Part shown: piece by piece, positions 34,451-42,543 of the stretch
Numbering within the stretch: position 1 is the stretch's first letter
Layout of the letters: every line of letters starts with the position of its first letter
DNA from: Roseburia sp.
GTDB taxonomy: Bacteria > Bacillota > Clostridia > Lachnospirales > Lachnospiraceae
Direction of reading: 5' to 3'
Assembly (NCBI GenBank): GCA_023667765.1
Contig: JAMOZS010000003.1
Coordinates: forward strand, 57,296-121,295
Length of the DNA: 64,000 nucleotides
Notes under the pieces: generated by a model
Seen by the model: only the letters and a program-made list of their open reading frames with translations
Databases searched by the model: none
What the model was told of the DNA's origin: nothing
Made by a program: the position numbers and the translations under genes

Positions 34451-35584
34451 TCAGTTAAAAATCCAATTCAGATACGGCAGCAGCCTGATATTGATATCAT
34501 ACATATTTCGCAGCAGCATTCCAAAATAAAGCAGAAATGCGGCTGTCACGCCTATATAGCAAAACCGCCGGAACCATTTCCAGGGTATATCCCTCAACAC
34601 CCGGGGCAGCAGAAAAATCTGGGCCACAATCATATAATAAGCGATTCTGGTAGTCTCCGGAATAAAGGAGCCGCAGCAGAACACGGCAAGACCAAACAGA
34701 TTCAGAAAAAAATAAAAGCGGTTTACCGGGTTATCCTTGATGCTCTGCTTATAACAAATCAGACAGAGCGCCAGCACACAGACACATTTCCCAATATTGA
34801 TATAGGATATCTGCCCATTGTCATACAGGGAATTTTCATAATATGGATAAATCCGAAACAGAATCCACCGATACAGCTTCTGTCCGAACAGCAGACTCAA
34901 AACGAATACCCCGCCCGGAATCCAATGCCATTTTTTTATTCCTGTCACCGCCAGATACCAGGCCACCAGATAGACCGGTATGACCAACAGCGCCGTCTTA
35001 TGAAAAACCGCTGCCCCAAGCACCCAGAGCAAGAATTTGCCGTAATCCCTGCGAAACACATATTTCATGGCATAAAGCACCATAGCCAGCGCCAGATAAT
35101 ACCTGACGGAATTGAGACTGTTAAAATAATAGCCTCCTGTCAAAAGCAGAAATAAAGACAAAGCATAATCACTCGCCTGGTCGTGCAGCGCCTTTACAAA
35201 AAAGAATACGGTAAGTATGGAAAAAAAAGCAAAAACCGGAAGATACTTATCATATCCAAATAACTGCTGTATCCACCTTACCATATAATTAAAACCAAAC
35301 TCAGAGGACACATGGCGTTCCTGGGCTATCAGCTTAAAATTATCCCGATACACCCAGTAATCATTTCCCACCGCAATACGACAGGCCGATACGCCGGTCA
35401 GCAGACAATAAATCATAAATTCCGCCACCAGATTCCTTGCCTGACAGCGCTGAAAGGGCCGATATGCTCCAAAAGCCCTTCCCCCTTGGAGCCGCGGCGC
35501 TACATAAGAGCTGTTGTCAATACAAAGGGCAAGCCCCACTGTAACCGCCGTCAGCAATATATATACCAAAGCGCTGCTTTCCAT
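34451..35584 (-). CDS. EpsG-family polysaccharide polymerase-like membrane protein
   Basis: A 377-residue protein with about 10 hydrophobic segments. It has the EpsG-type features ACRIAVGNDYWVYRDNF in the first outer loop and GFNYMVRWIQQLFGY, followed by AFFSILTVFFFVKAL. EpsG proteins are candidate Wzy-like polymerases of exopolysaccharide loci. Start ATG 35584 has AGGAGGG upstream. It stands between two glycosyltransferase genes and near the Wzz-like gene, so polymerisation of this cluster's repeat unit is likely. A second candidate polymerase lies at 23271-24977. Confidence 0.82.
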   Translation of the reverse strand: MESSALVYILLTAVTVGLALCIDNSSYVAPRLQGGRAFGAYRPFQRCQARNLVAEFMIYCLLTGVSACRIAVGNDYWVYRDNFKLIAQERHVSSEFGFNYMVRWIQQLFGYDKYLPVFAFFSILTVFFFVKALHDQASDYALSLFLLLTGGYYFNSLNSVRYYLALAMVLYAMKYVFRRDYGKFLLWVLGAAVFHKTALLVIPVYLVAWYLAVTGIKKWHWIPGGVFVLSLLFGQKLYRWILFRIYPYYENSLYDNGQISYINIGKCVCVLALCLICYKQSIKDNPVNRFYFFLNLFGLAVFCCGSFIPETTRIAYYMIVAQIFLLPRVLRDIPWKWFRRFCYIGVTAAFLLYFGMLLRNMYDINIRLLPYLNWIFN

Positions 35585-35652
35585 GAGACGCCCTCCTTTC
35601 CTGTCCTGTATTTTCCTGCCTGCTTCCGGCGTAATTCCCTATCATGGTTCCT

Positions 35653-35731
35653 GCCTTTACCTGACCTGCAGCCGTCGACCCTCCCGAATCTCCGCCTTTA
35701 TCTGACCCGCAGCCGTCGGCCCTCCCGAATC
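35653..35731 (-). repeat. 41-bp-period imperfect tandem duplication across a gene end
   Basis: Two 38-base copies (35653-35690 and 35694-35731) differ at four positions. The upstream copy encodes the last residues and stop of the glycosyltransferase at 35698 (IREGRRLRVR then stop); the second copy, beyond the stop, would encode IREGRRLQVR and again a stop codon. It looks like a recent duplication of the gene's 3' end. Confidence 0.8.
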
Positions 35732-36489
35732 CCTGCTTTCATCCAGGCATAGGCCTGCCTGACGCCAACCTCCTGACAGAGAACCGTCCTTTTTGTGAGC
35801 AGAAAGCGCAGCGCCCAAAGCTTCGCCAGGGGGCCGTACAAATAAGGATACAGCACTCCTCTGTCAAAAAAGAATTTCTGATGATAGCCGGTAAACCAGG
35901 AGGACTCCCGGTAAACCTCCCGGCCTAATTTCGCCGTGTCCGCATATAAATGCAGCCCCTTCTTCAGACAATCATGCAAAAACAGACTGTCCTCCCCATT
36001 GCTGTATTTGGCGCCGCCCCCGAACAGCAGAGAAAAGCTTACTCCCGCCCGATGCAGCACTTCTGTTCTTGCCGCTACCGCATAGGTAGGATAGCGACCA
36101 TAATTGTACCAGCGGATTCTGCCGCTCTTTTGGTTATCATAGGTCTTTCTGGAGGCGTCCACCTCAAAATTAAAGGTAATGATATCCGCGTCCGGATTGG
36201 CTTCAAATGCCCCTAGCACCTTTTCCTCATATCCCGTATCAAACACGATATCTTCATCGCTGAACAGACAGATATCTCCCTCCGCTCTCATAAGCGCCGT
36301 ATTCCGGTTCAGACCCACGCCCCGTTCCGCCATAGAATAGCACTGAATACGCTTCCCCTGATACTCATAGGTCTCATATCCGAAGCCCTCGCATTGATTC
36401 ACGATAATGGCTTCGCTCTCCAGATTCATTTTCTCTGCCAAAGTCCTTACATCCGCATTTACCGCTGCCACCAATACCTGCAATCTCAT
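35698..36489 (-). CDS. GT-A-fold glycosyltransferase (family 2-like)
   Basis: A 263-residue protein. It opens MRLQVLVAAVNADVRTL, then has YSMAERGVGLNRNTALMRA and CLFSDEDIVFDTGYEEKVL, in which SDED is the likely DXD motif, and a late FGGGAKYSNGEDSLFLHDCL with the probable catalytic Asp. This is the shape of short GT2-like enzymes seen in clostridial exopolysaccharide loci. It follows the Wzz-like gene after two bases. Its C-terminus is duplicated downstream of the stop as a 41-bp repeat. Substrate unknown. Confidence 0.82.
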   Translation of the reverse strand: MRLQVLVAAVNADVRTLAEKMNLESEAIIVNQCEGFGYETYEYQGKRIQCYSMAERGVGLNRNTALMRAEGDICLFSDEDIVFDTGYEEKVLGAFEANPDADIITFNFEVDASRKTYDNQKSGRIRWYNYGRYPTYAVAARTEVLHRAGVSFSLLFGGGAKYSNGEDSLFLHDCLKKGLHLYADTAKLGREVYRESSWFTGYHQKFFFDRGVLYPYLYGPLAKLWALRFLLTKRTVLCQEVGVRQAYAWMKAGIREGRRLRVR

Positions 36490-36491
36490 GC

Positions 36492-37577
36492 CTATACCTC
36501 TTTTGCCCTCTTCTCAGGTTTCTTTTTACCAAGACGATAATAGCTCCTGATAAGCCTCTCATCCGCCTGCCATAATAAGGCGCCGGTAATCTCCACCTCC
36601 TGGCAGTTCAAAAATTCCAACACATATTCCAGCGGTTTTCCTGCGCCCTCTCCGGCCTTGACAATCAGCACCACGCCCTCTGCCTGACGCAGGCTCTCAC
36701 AGCTTTCCGCGCTCATGGGAGGCGCCGGAAAGGCCAGCCATTCACGAGGCTCTCCGCCGGGCTGCTCTATCCCCCTTAATGCATCCGCAGCCTCCTGCAT
36801 ATTTATTTGCTCCCGAACGGGACACAGGGCAATCCTTCTTTTTCCTCTTAACAAATATTCCATATTCGCCCGGCACTCGGGACTCTTAACCGTGCCCAGA
36901 CAGGGAATGCCGTAACGGCTGCTTAAGACAGCCGGAAGCCAGATACTGTCGTCTCCTATCTCCTTGAGCAGGAAAACACCCCCTACGAAAAGTGCGGAAA
37001 TGACTGCGCTCAGCACAAAGGCCCGGCCAGGCCTCACATCCCATAAAACCTCTCTGGCTACTCCCCTGTCAATCACTCTTATTCCCGCAATATCATCAGA
37101 AACCCCTTCCGCAAACTCTCCAACCATAGTTTCCTCGACTGCCGCCGCAATACACTCCGACAACTGAGGGTCGTTGGTGGTGACAAGAGTGGAGGGGATT
37201 CTCAAATCCGACGCCAGCCTGGCCGACAGCGTCTGGGACAGCTCCTCCGCCGCCATCTCCACACCGCCCTCCTGCCGGCTTAAATGCTGCTGTACATAAC
37301 CCAGAAACTCGCTGGTATGTACCCAGGTATTCCAGGTGGTTTCATTGATATAAGTACCGTACTGGGCCCAGGCAGGGCTTGCAAACTCTATCTTATAGGT
37401 GGATGTGGCGCAATAAGTCCGCTCCGGCCTGAAGATGACATTCTTTATATAATAGCCTCCCCCCAGCAGCAGCGTGCCAATCAGAATATATAACAAAATC
37501 CAATGTATTCTCTTAAGCATCCGCAACAGGGTCAGGCGCAAATCAAAAGGCTCCTTCCCGTAACTACCCTTCCACAT
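36492..37577 (-). CDS. Wzz/CpsC-like chain-length protein with degenerate kinase-like end
   Basis: A 361-residue protein with membrane segments near residues 28-50 and about 185-205 flanking an extracytoplasmic region, the layout of polysaccharide co-polymerases (CapA/YveK). The outer part includes YKIEFASPAWAQYGTYINE and STLVTTNDPQLSECIAAAVE. The cytoplasmic C-terminal 140 residues resemble the start of a BY-kinase-like Rossmann domain (IPCLGTVKS..., EWLAFPAPPMSAESCESLRQ, GVVLIVKAGEG), yet no Walker A lysine motif is visible. It may set polymer length without tyrosine-kinase control, or a kinase lies elsewhere. No separate kinase gene occurs in the window. Confidence 0.72.
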   Translation of the reverse strand: MWKGSYGKEPFDLRLTLLRMLKRIHWILLYILIGTLLLGGGYYIKNVIFRPERTYCATSTYKIEFASPAWAQYGTYINETTWNTWVHTSEFLGYVQQHLSRQEGGVEMAAEELSQTLSARLASDLRIPSTLVTTNDPQLSECIAAAVEETMVGEFAEGVSDDIAGIRVIDRGVAREVLWDVRPGRAFVLSAVISALFVGGVFLLKEIGDDSIWLPAVLSSRYGIPCLGTVKSPECRANMEYLLRGKRRIALCPVREQINMQEAADALRGIEQPGGEPREWLAFPAPPMSAESCESLRQAEGVVLIVKAGEGAGKPLEYVLEFLNCQEVEITGALLWQADERLIRSYYRLGKKKPEKRAKEV

Positions 37578-37632
37578 ATCCTACCTCATTTCCACAATGC
37601 TTTCACAGCCTCCACAGCTTCCCGTCTCTTCC

Positions 37633-39072
37633 TCAAAGCTCTCTCTCCCTGGAGCCGCTCTGCTCCCGAAGCGCCGTAATCTGTTCATTATCTACACCCT
37701 CGGTGCTGTCCGGCCAGAAAAGAACCTTCAGAGTCAGAAGCATCAGCTTTAAATCCAGCCACACGGAATACTGCTCAATATAGGTCAAATCCAGCTTCAG
37801 CTTATCATAGGGAGATGTATTATACTTCCCGTAGACCTGCGCAAAACCGGCCAATCCCGCCTTCACCTTCATGCGATAGGCAAACTCCGGCATAATCTCC
37901 AGATACTGCGCAATAATCTCCGGTCTCTCCGGCCTGGGGCCAATAAAGGACATGTCCCCCTTTAAAATATTAATCAACTGGGGAAGCTCGTCCAGACGGC
38001 ATTTACGAATAAACCTTCCCACAGGCGTAATGCGGTTGTCGTTCTTCTGGGCCAATCTGGCCACGCCGTCCTTCTCCGCATCCGTGCGCATGCTTCGGAA
38101 TTTCAGGATATAAAACTCCCTCTGGTTCTGGGTACAGCGCACCTGCTTATAGAGAATCGGACCGCCGTCATAGAGCTTTACGGCAAGAGCCGTGAGCAGC
38201 ATAAAGGGCGATGCAATCACCAGGAGAATGGCGGCGCATACCATATCAATGGCTCTCTTGATAAAGCGCTGCTCCATGGTAAGCTGATATTCTCTGGTCA
38301 GCAGAATAGGGGAGTCAAATACATGCAGCTCCTCGGCTCCCAACAGAATCACATCTGTAAGCTTAGGCATCATGTACACCCGAATAGATTTGCCATAACA
38401 GAATTTCAAAAGCTCCTTACGCTCCTCGGTTGTCATATCCCAGAGCACTACCGCATTGATTTCACCCTTCTCATAGCTGTCCGTAATTTCCCTGCAGAGT
38501 CTCTCCTGACCCAAGTCCATGGGCAGAGCTTTCTCTATGCGATACTTGTCCCTGCGGCTCTCAAACTTCGCCCGGATATCCTCTATGGGTCTGTCCCCGT
38601 GAATCAACAAAAGCTTCCTGGGCGGGAACATGGAGCGGTACAGCCTGTTGGCAATATTGATATAAATGATGACGACTGCCACCTGCTCCAGAAACAACAT
38701 CACAAAGACCTTAGGCACAAAGAGCTGAAACGCCATCAGGGAAAGCTCTCCGTAAATAATTAAGTCTGCCAGCAGCGTGGCAAAAATCTGAGAAAAAATA
38801 ATCTCTGCGTTTTTCAGATATCCCAAACGCATACCGCCGTACATATTGGACAAAAAGAGCAGAATCACACCATAGATAGCAAATTCCAGTAAATGTCCGT
38901 TAAAATAAAAGTTCCTCAGCGCTTCCACCAGGCTGTGCTGGAAATGAACCAGCCAGTTATATGCAAATATGGCAATTTCCAGAGCCAGACAGCCCGCCGA
39001 CAAACCCAGATTAATCAGGCGCTTAAAGGACTCCATTCTCTGTAATTTGTTCTCATTGCTGTTTTTTGCCAA
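37633..39072 (-). CDS. long-form undecaprenyl-phosphate sugar-phosphate transferase (WcaJ/EpsL-like)
   Basis: A 479-residue protein: four to five N-terminal membrane helices, a central CoA-binding-like region (LLLIHGDRPIEDIRAKF), another helix, and the catalytic domain with KLYDGGPILYKQVRC, YILKFRSMRTDAEKDG, RKCRLDELPQLINILKGDMS, FIGPRPERPE and KAGLAGFAQVYGKYN. It moves a hexose-1-phosphate from a UDP-sugar to undecaprenyl phosphate. The start is TTG 39072 with GGAGG eight bases upstream. It likely initiates the glycan encoded at 30.8-41.8 kb. Confidence 0.92.
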   Translation of the reverse strand: MAKNSNENKLQRMESFKRLINLGLSAGCLALEIAIFAYNWLVHFQHSLVEALRNFYFNGHLLEFAIYGVILLFLSNMYGGMRLGYLKNAEIIFSQIFATLLADLIIYGELSLMAFQLFVPKVFVMLFLEQVAVVIIYINIANRLYRSMFPPRKLLLIHGDRPIEDIRAKFESRRDKYRIEKALPMDLGQERLCREITDSYEKGEINAVVLWDMTTEERKELLKFCYGKSIRVYMMPKLTDVILLGAEELHVFDSPILLTREYQLTMEQRFIKRAIDMVCAAILLVIASPFMLLTALAVKLYDGGPILYKQVRCTQNQREFYILKFRSMRTDAEKDGVARLAQKNDNRITPVGRFIRKCRLDELPQLINILKGDMSFIGPRPERPEIIAQYLEIMPEFAYRMKVKAGLAGFAQVYGKYNTSPYDKLKLDLTYIEQYSVWLDLKLMLLTLKVLFWPDSTEGVDNEQITALREQSGSREREL

Positions 39073-39151
39073 ATCCGATTCCTCCGTTTCATTCGTAATA
39101 CCATCACTTCCTTACGGAATGTTTCACTCCCCTGCAAATCCCCATGCATCC

Positions 39152-39934
39152 TTAGCTTTTCACGCTTATCCTGCGCAGAACCGCCCGGGCCGCCCAGAAG
39201 CAAAAGCTCCAGGCGCTGGCCAAAATACCCATTCCCTCCGCTCTGCGATAGAGATTCCAAATGCGGCGTATAGCCTCCAGCTTGTTGGAGGACAGACTTT
39301 TACCGGGTCTGCGGTATTTCACAAGATTCTCATCCAGACCATAAGCCGTATAGCCGTTTCTCAAAAGCTGCCACCAAAGCGCCGTATCCTCGCTCTTTAT
39401 CTCCGGCATCATAAGAAGCTCCTTCTTTATGCATGAAGTATCCAACAACACTGTGGAGGTAAAAATTGTCGTGTTCTTCAAAGCCTCCTTATAGCTCAGC
39501 TTCTCCGGCACCCGTACAACTCTGCCCAGGCCCTTCCCCTGTTCGTTCGCAAACTCATAACCGGTAAATACAAAGGCCGCCTTCTTCTGTCTCATAAAGG
39601 CCAGCTCCTTCTCCAGCTTGTCAGACGCCCATAAATCATCCGCATCCAAATATGCGATATATCTTCCTGCCGCCTCCGACACGCCCCTGTTGCGCGCCCG
39701 AGCCGCTCCCTGATTAGAGGGCTGACGTATCAGGCGCAGCCGCTCCTCCCCGGCCAGCTCTAAATATTCCTGAAGCACCGAGAGCGTGTTATCCGTACTC
39801 CTGTCCTCCACCAGCAGCAATTCCCACCTGGGATAAGACTGAGCCCGTACACATTCTATGGTTTCTATGATATATTTTTCCACATTATAGACCGGTACAA
39901 TCACACTAATCAAATCTTCATCCATTCCGTCCAT
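39152..39934 (-). CDS. family 2 glycosyltransferase
   Basis: About 260 residues from ATG 39934 (MDGMDEDLISVIVPVYN), with GAGG six bases upstream. It has the GT2 core: LISVIVPVYNVEKYIIETI, LLLVEDRSTDNTL, NQGAARARNRGV and AYLDADDLWASDKLEKEL with the DXD-type Asp pair, and SEDTALWWQLLRNG for the catalytic Asp region. It resembles TeichUronic/EpsH-type transferases that add the second sugar after the initiating transferase, which is the next gene. Specific sugar unknown. Confidence 0.9.
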   Translation of the reverse strand: MDGMDEDLISVIVPVYNVEKYIIETIECVRAQSYPRWELLLVEDRSTDNTLSVLQEYLELAGEERLRLIRQPSNQGAARARNRGVSEAAGRYIAYLDADDLWASDKLEKELAFMRQKKAAFVFTGYEFANEQGKGLGRVVRVPEKLSYKEALKNTTIFTSTVLLDTSCIKKELLMMPEIKSEDTALWWQLLRNGYTAYGLDENLVKYRRPGKSLSSNKLEAIRRIWNLYRRAEGMGILASAWSFCFWAARAVLRRISVKS

Positions 39935-39996
39935 TCCAAACCTCATTCTCACACGAACCGACATCTTTTAGCCCGGCGAAAACTCAAATCCCATCG

Positions 39997-40839
39997 TCAG
40001 TCGGTCCCCTTGCTCCCCTCCAGCTCCAGCAGATAATACTCTCCCAGACGGCTGGCCTTAACTCCCAGCTTCTTCTCTATCCGCTTTAGTCCCTTCTCCT
40101 TAAGACTTACCGGTAAAAGAATTCTGTTTACCCCCATTGCAACGGCAGTCTCCACACAATCCATGCCGCTTATCTGCCCCTTACGCATGTTACCGGTAGC
40201 CCCTACCCAATCCATCCAAATATAACAATCCTCCTGTTCCTGAGTGTAGGCATCATAGGAATAGGCATTCAAGGTCCTGTCCCACATATTTCTGCCATAA
40301 AGCAGCGTGATATCTCCCCGCAGCTCTCTGGCATACTCCAGCACCTCCTGGGGCGCCCATAGACAGATTTCCTGATTCTCGGGCGCCTTCAACTGCTCCA
40401 GCACCTGTTCTATCTGCTGCCTTTCTCCCCTATCATTCTCTATTGTCCACTGGGAATTTGCCAGCCTGCCGCAAAGCAATGTAACCGCCAGCGCCGCTGC
40501 CAGAATCAGAATTCTCTGGCTATTCTTTCTGGCTAAATTTTTACAGTAATCCGTCAGAAACACTACGCCCCCATAGGCAATAACGGTCACCATGGGAACG
40601 GCGCTCCAAATCCATTCATAATTATAAAATCTGGTCTGATACAGCATCAGGATTGCCGCCGTAAAAGGAAAGATACAGACTGCCGCCATAATGCCGGTAT
40701 AAATCAAAAGCCGCTCCTGCTGACGCCCTCTGCCTCTGAGCCAGAACAGAAAAAGCACCAAAAGCAGCAAAGCCACCAGCTTACCATTACCCTTAAAGCC
40801 CTGCCAGCCCTGCCAGGCATTTTTTACCAGCTCTGCCAT
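39997..40839 (-). CDS. membrane protein, C-terminal partner of the preceding gene (possible split gene)
   Basis: A 280-residue protein from ATG 40839 (MAELVKNAWQG), chosen because AGGAGGAGCAGG is just upstream; the same frame stays open further 5' but there it is only the mirror of the previous gene. It has about three to four hydrophobic segments and a soluble, mixed C-terminus (YGRNMWDRTLNAYSY ...). It overlaps the preceding gene by 16 bases in a different frame. Together the two have the size and order (helices first, soluble end last) of single clostridial membrane proteins of polysaccharide loci (DUF6077-like), so this may be one protein made as two chains. Function not known. Confidence 0.6.
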   Translation of the reverse strand: MAELVKNAWQGWQGFKGNGKLVALLLLVLFLFWLRGRGRQQERLLIYTGIMAAVCIFPFTAAILMLYQTRFYNYEWIWSAVPMVTVIAYGGVVFLTDYCKNLARKNSQRILILAAALAVTLLCGRLANSQWTIENDRGERQQIEQVLEQLKAPENQEICLWAPQEVLEYARELRGDITLLYGRNMWDRTLNAYSYDAYTQEQEDCYIWMDWVGATGNMRKGQISGMDCVETAVAMGVNRILLPVSLKEKGLKRIEKKLGVKASRLGEYYLLELEGSKGTD

Positions 40840-41816
40840 ACCTGCTCCTCCTTTGCCTGAGCTTGTCTCCTTTTCTTCCACCATTTCAGAACAAGGCCGG
40901 TTAGAGACATTCCTGCCGCCACAAGGAAGCACATGCCGAAACCATAGAGAGTCCAGACGATACAGGCCTCCGCCAGAATACATAATACCGAAAGCTTCCA
41001 CTTCCCGCGCAGCATAAGCCCTACCGTATAAGGCGCCAGCACGGCGCTCCGAATGGTAACGCCCCGAAAGCCGCTGTGTAAAAGTCCGAAGCCCTCCATG
41101 CCATACATAGAATCTCCCACCCATACCAGCAACGCCACGGACACCATAAAGCAGCCCGCTCCAAAACGGTTCTCCTGAAACAAAGCCCGGGCTACCGTTC
41201 CATATGCCAGATAACTGGCAATCAGCGTCACCAACGGCACAAGCACCCAGACCACCGTCTCCGGTTCCAGTTGAAAAACACGGGACAGCGCACCATAAAG
41301 AGAAGGCAGACACAGAAGCTTCAAACGGGAGGGCATTCCCAGCTCATAGGCACGACCTGTCAGCGGATTTACCTGATAGATGGCATCCGTAGCCAGGAAG
41401 CTCTTTACGGTTTCCAGCGTCATATCCCCTCCCCGATATACTCTGTGATTAAAAAGCAATGTCAGAAGCTGTGCCCCAAACATCAAAATAAACAAAAGCC
41501 ATACTGTTTTTTCCCTTGCTGTCGTTTTTCCTATTATATTATTTTCTGATTTCCTGTTTTTTAATAATAGATAATGTACCGCCAGTATCAGGATTGCCGC
41601 CGCGCAGCATATCAAAACACTTAAGACAAACAGTTTGACACAATCAGAAAAAGACCGCCCAAGAAGCGTTACGCTCGCATGCGCCGCTTCCGCCAGTCCT
41701 ATACTTACTATCCATCCTGTCAGAAAGCTGTCCCCGATAAAAAGTTCCCGGTCCGCCCGCTTCCCGTACAGGATTAAAAGGCTTCCTTTGCCTAACAGCC
41801 AGGGTATCAAAATCAT
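40824..41816 (-). CDS. multi-pass membrane protein, N-terminal partner (DUF6077-like, tentative)
   Basis: About 330 residues from ATG 41816 (MILIPWLLGKGSLLILYG), which has AAGGAG upstream; an upstream in-frame ATG at 41900 overlaps the predicted promoter and is unlikely. Eight or so hydrophobic segments are visible, with a loop VYRGGDMTLETVKSFLATDA between helices that could hold catalytic acidic residues as in GT-C enzymes. It is first in the long polysaccharide operon. The 16-base overlap with the next gene points to coupled expression. The family call is tentative; export or glycosyl transfer are the likeliest roles. Confidence 0.55.
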   Translation of the reverse strand: MILIPWLLGKGSLLILYGKRADRELFIGDSFLTGWIVSIGLAEAAHASVTLLGRSFSDCVKLFVLSVLICCAAAILILAVHYLLLKNRKSENNIIGKTTAREKTVWLLFILMFGAQLLTLLFNHRVYRGGDMTLETVKSFLATDAIYQVNPLTGRAYELGMPSRLKLLCLPSLYGALSRVFQLEPETVVWVLVPLVTLIASYLAYGTVARALFQENRFGAGCFMVSVALLVWVGDSMYGMEGFGLLHSGFRGVTIRSAVLAPYTVGLMLRGKWKLSVLCILAEACIVWTLYGFGMCFLVAAGMSLTGLVLKWWKKRRQAQAKEEQVWQSW

Positions 41817-41861
41817 TTCCTTATACTCCTTTGCATCCCTGTGCCTATCTCGTTCACGGTC

Positions 41862-41890
41862 ATTGTAGCATAATATCCAGAAAATGGCTA
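41862..41890 (-). promoter_or_regulatory. probable promoter of the polysaccharide operon
   Basis: On the minus strand TAGCCA (41885-41890), 17 bases, TACAAT (41862-41867), with the start codon at 41816 about 40 bases further on. The -35 is weak (four of six matches), consistent with activator or sigma control, but this is uncertain. Confidence 0.4.
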
Positions 41891-41909
41891 TATCTTTCAT
41901 AAAAATTAA

Positions 41910-41932
41910 GGTGGCCGCAATATGCGGTCACC
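41910..41932 (-). terminator. intrinsic terminator after the Spo0A-like gene
   Basis: Ten-pair stem GGTGGCCGCA/TGCGGTCACC (one G-U) with a three-base loop; on the minus strand it is followed by TTAATTTTTAT. It separates the regulator gene from the polysaccharide operon. Confidence 0.75.
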
Positions 41933-41995
41933 CGACAATCATCAATAAAGAGTCATTAATCATTTGAATATTCTTAAATACGGTTCCATTACTTT

Positions 41996-42373
41996 TTACA
42001 TAGATTTGATGTCCAGACGAACCTTGTCAGCAATACGGGCAATGTATTCGCTATTAGTGGGCCTTGTCTTACCGGAAGCCGCGGAATAGCCAAACATCTT
42101 CTCGAAAGTCTCATTGTTTCCCCTTACCCATGACACTTCGATAGCATTACGAATCGCCCTTTCTACTTTCTGGTCTGTGGTTTTAAAACGCCTCGCTACA
42201 GCGGGATATAAACGCTTTGTCACACTACTGACTACTTCCATATCCCTGCCGGAAAGCAGTATGGCGTCTCGCAGATAATGATACCCCTTTAGATGAGCCG
42301 GAACGCCAATGTCCAGCATAATATCTGTGATATACCTTTCTAACTCATAGTCCTTTACAGTTGCAAGCTCCAT
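41996..42373 (-). CDS. Spo0A C-terminal-domain protein without receiver
   Basis: About 125 residues from ATG 42373 (MELATVKDYELERY), with AAAGGGGA upstream. The whole protein matches the Spo0A output domain: ITDIMLDIGVPAHLKGYHYLRDAILL, the recognition-helix area KRLYPAVARRFKTTDQKVERAIRNAIE, and SAASGKTRPTNSEYIARIADKVR. The phosphorylated receiver domain of Spo0A (about 130 residues) is absent, so it could bind 0A boxes constitutively or compete with Spo0A (inference). It lies directly upstream of the long polysaccharide operon and has its own promoter with 0A-like boxes, so control of glycan genes and self-control are both plausible. Confidence 0.88.
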   Translation of the reverse strand: MELATVKDYELERYITDIMLDIGVPAHLKGYHYLRDAILLSGRDMEVVSSVTKRLYPAVARRFKTTDQKVERAIRNAIEVSWVRGNNETFEKMFGYSAASGKTRPTNSEYIARIADKVRLDIKSM

Positions 42374-42392
42374 TATGAATTCCCCTTTCATA

Positions 42393-42425
42393 TGTCGAGT
42401 TTTGCTCCTTATTGCGACTGTCGAG
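42393..42425 (+). promoter_or_regulatory. pair of 0A-box-like motifs TGTCGAG
   Basis: TGTCGAG occurs twice in direct orientation (42393-42399 and 42419-42425), 26 bases start to start, one base off the Spo0A core TGTCGAA. Both lie between the predicted -10 and the start codon of the Spo0A-like gene, where bound protein would repress. Confidence 0.45.
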
Positions 42426-42428
42426 TAG

Positions 42429-42456
42429 ATTCTATCATATCTATCAAAAAAAGCAA
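42429..42456 (-). promoter_or_regulatory. promoter of the Spo0A-like gene
   Basis: Minus strand TTGCTT (42451-42456), 16 bases, TAGAAT (42429-42434). The leader of about 50 bases holds the two 0A-like boxes. Confidence 0.5.
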
Positions 42457-42507
42457 ATACTTTTTATCAAATAATTGCTACAAATTCGTGTGCATCCGCC
42501 GAAGGCT

Positions 42508-42542
42508 CTAAGGAAGGGCTGGTTTCATCAGCCCTTCCTTAG
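42508..42542 (-). terminator. strong hairpin after the GT2 gene
   Basis: A perfect 14-bp stem (CTAAGGAAGGGCTG and its complement) with a seven-base loop, starting one base after the stop codon at 42544. On the minus strand no clear U-tract follows, so it may act by stabilising the 3' end as well as by termination. Confidence 0.6.
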
Positions 42543-42543
42543 G

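Noticed and set aside
40840-41313. N-terminal extension of the protein starting at 40839
   Set aside because: The extra 158 codons are out-of-frame shadow of the upstream membrane protein gene; composition is unlike a membrane protein, and ATG 40839 has a strong ribosome binding site.
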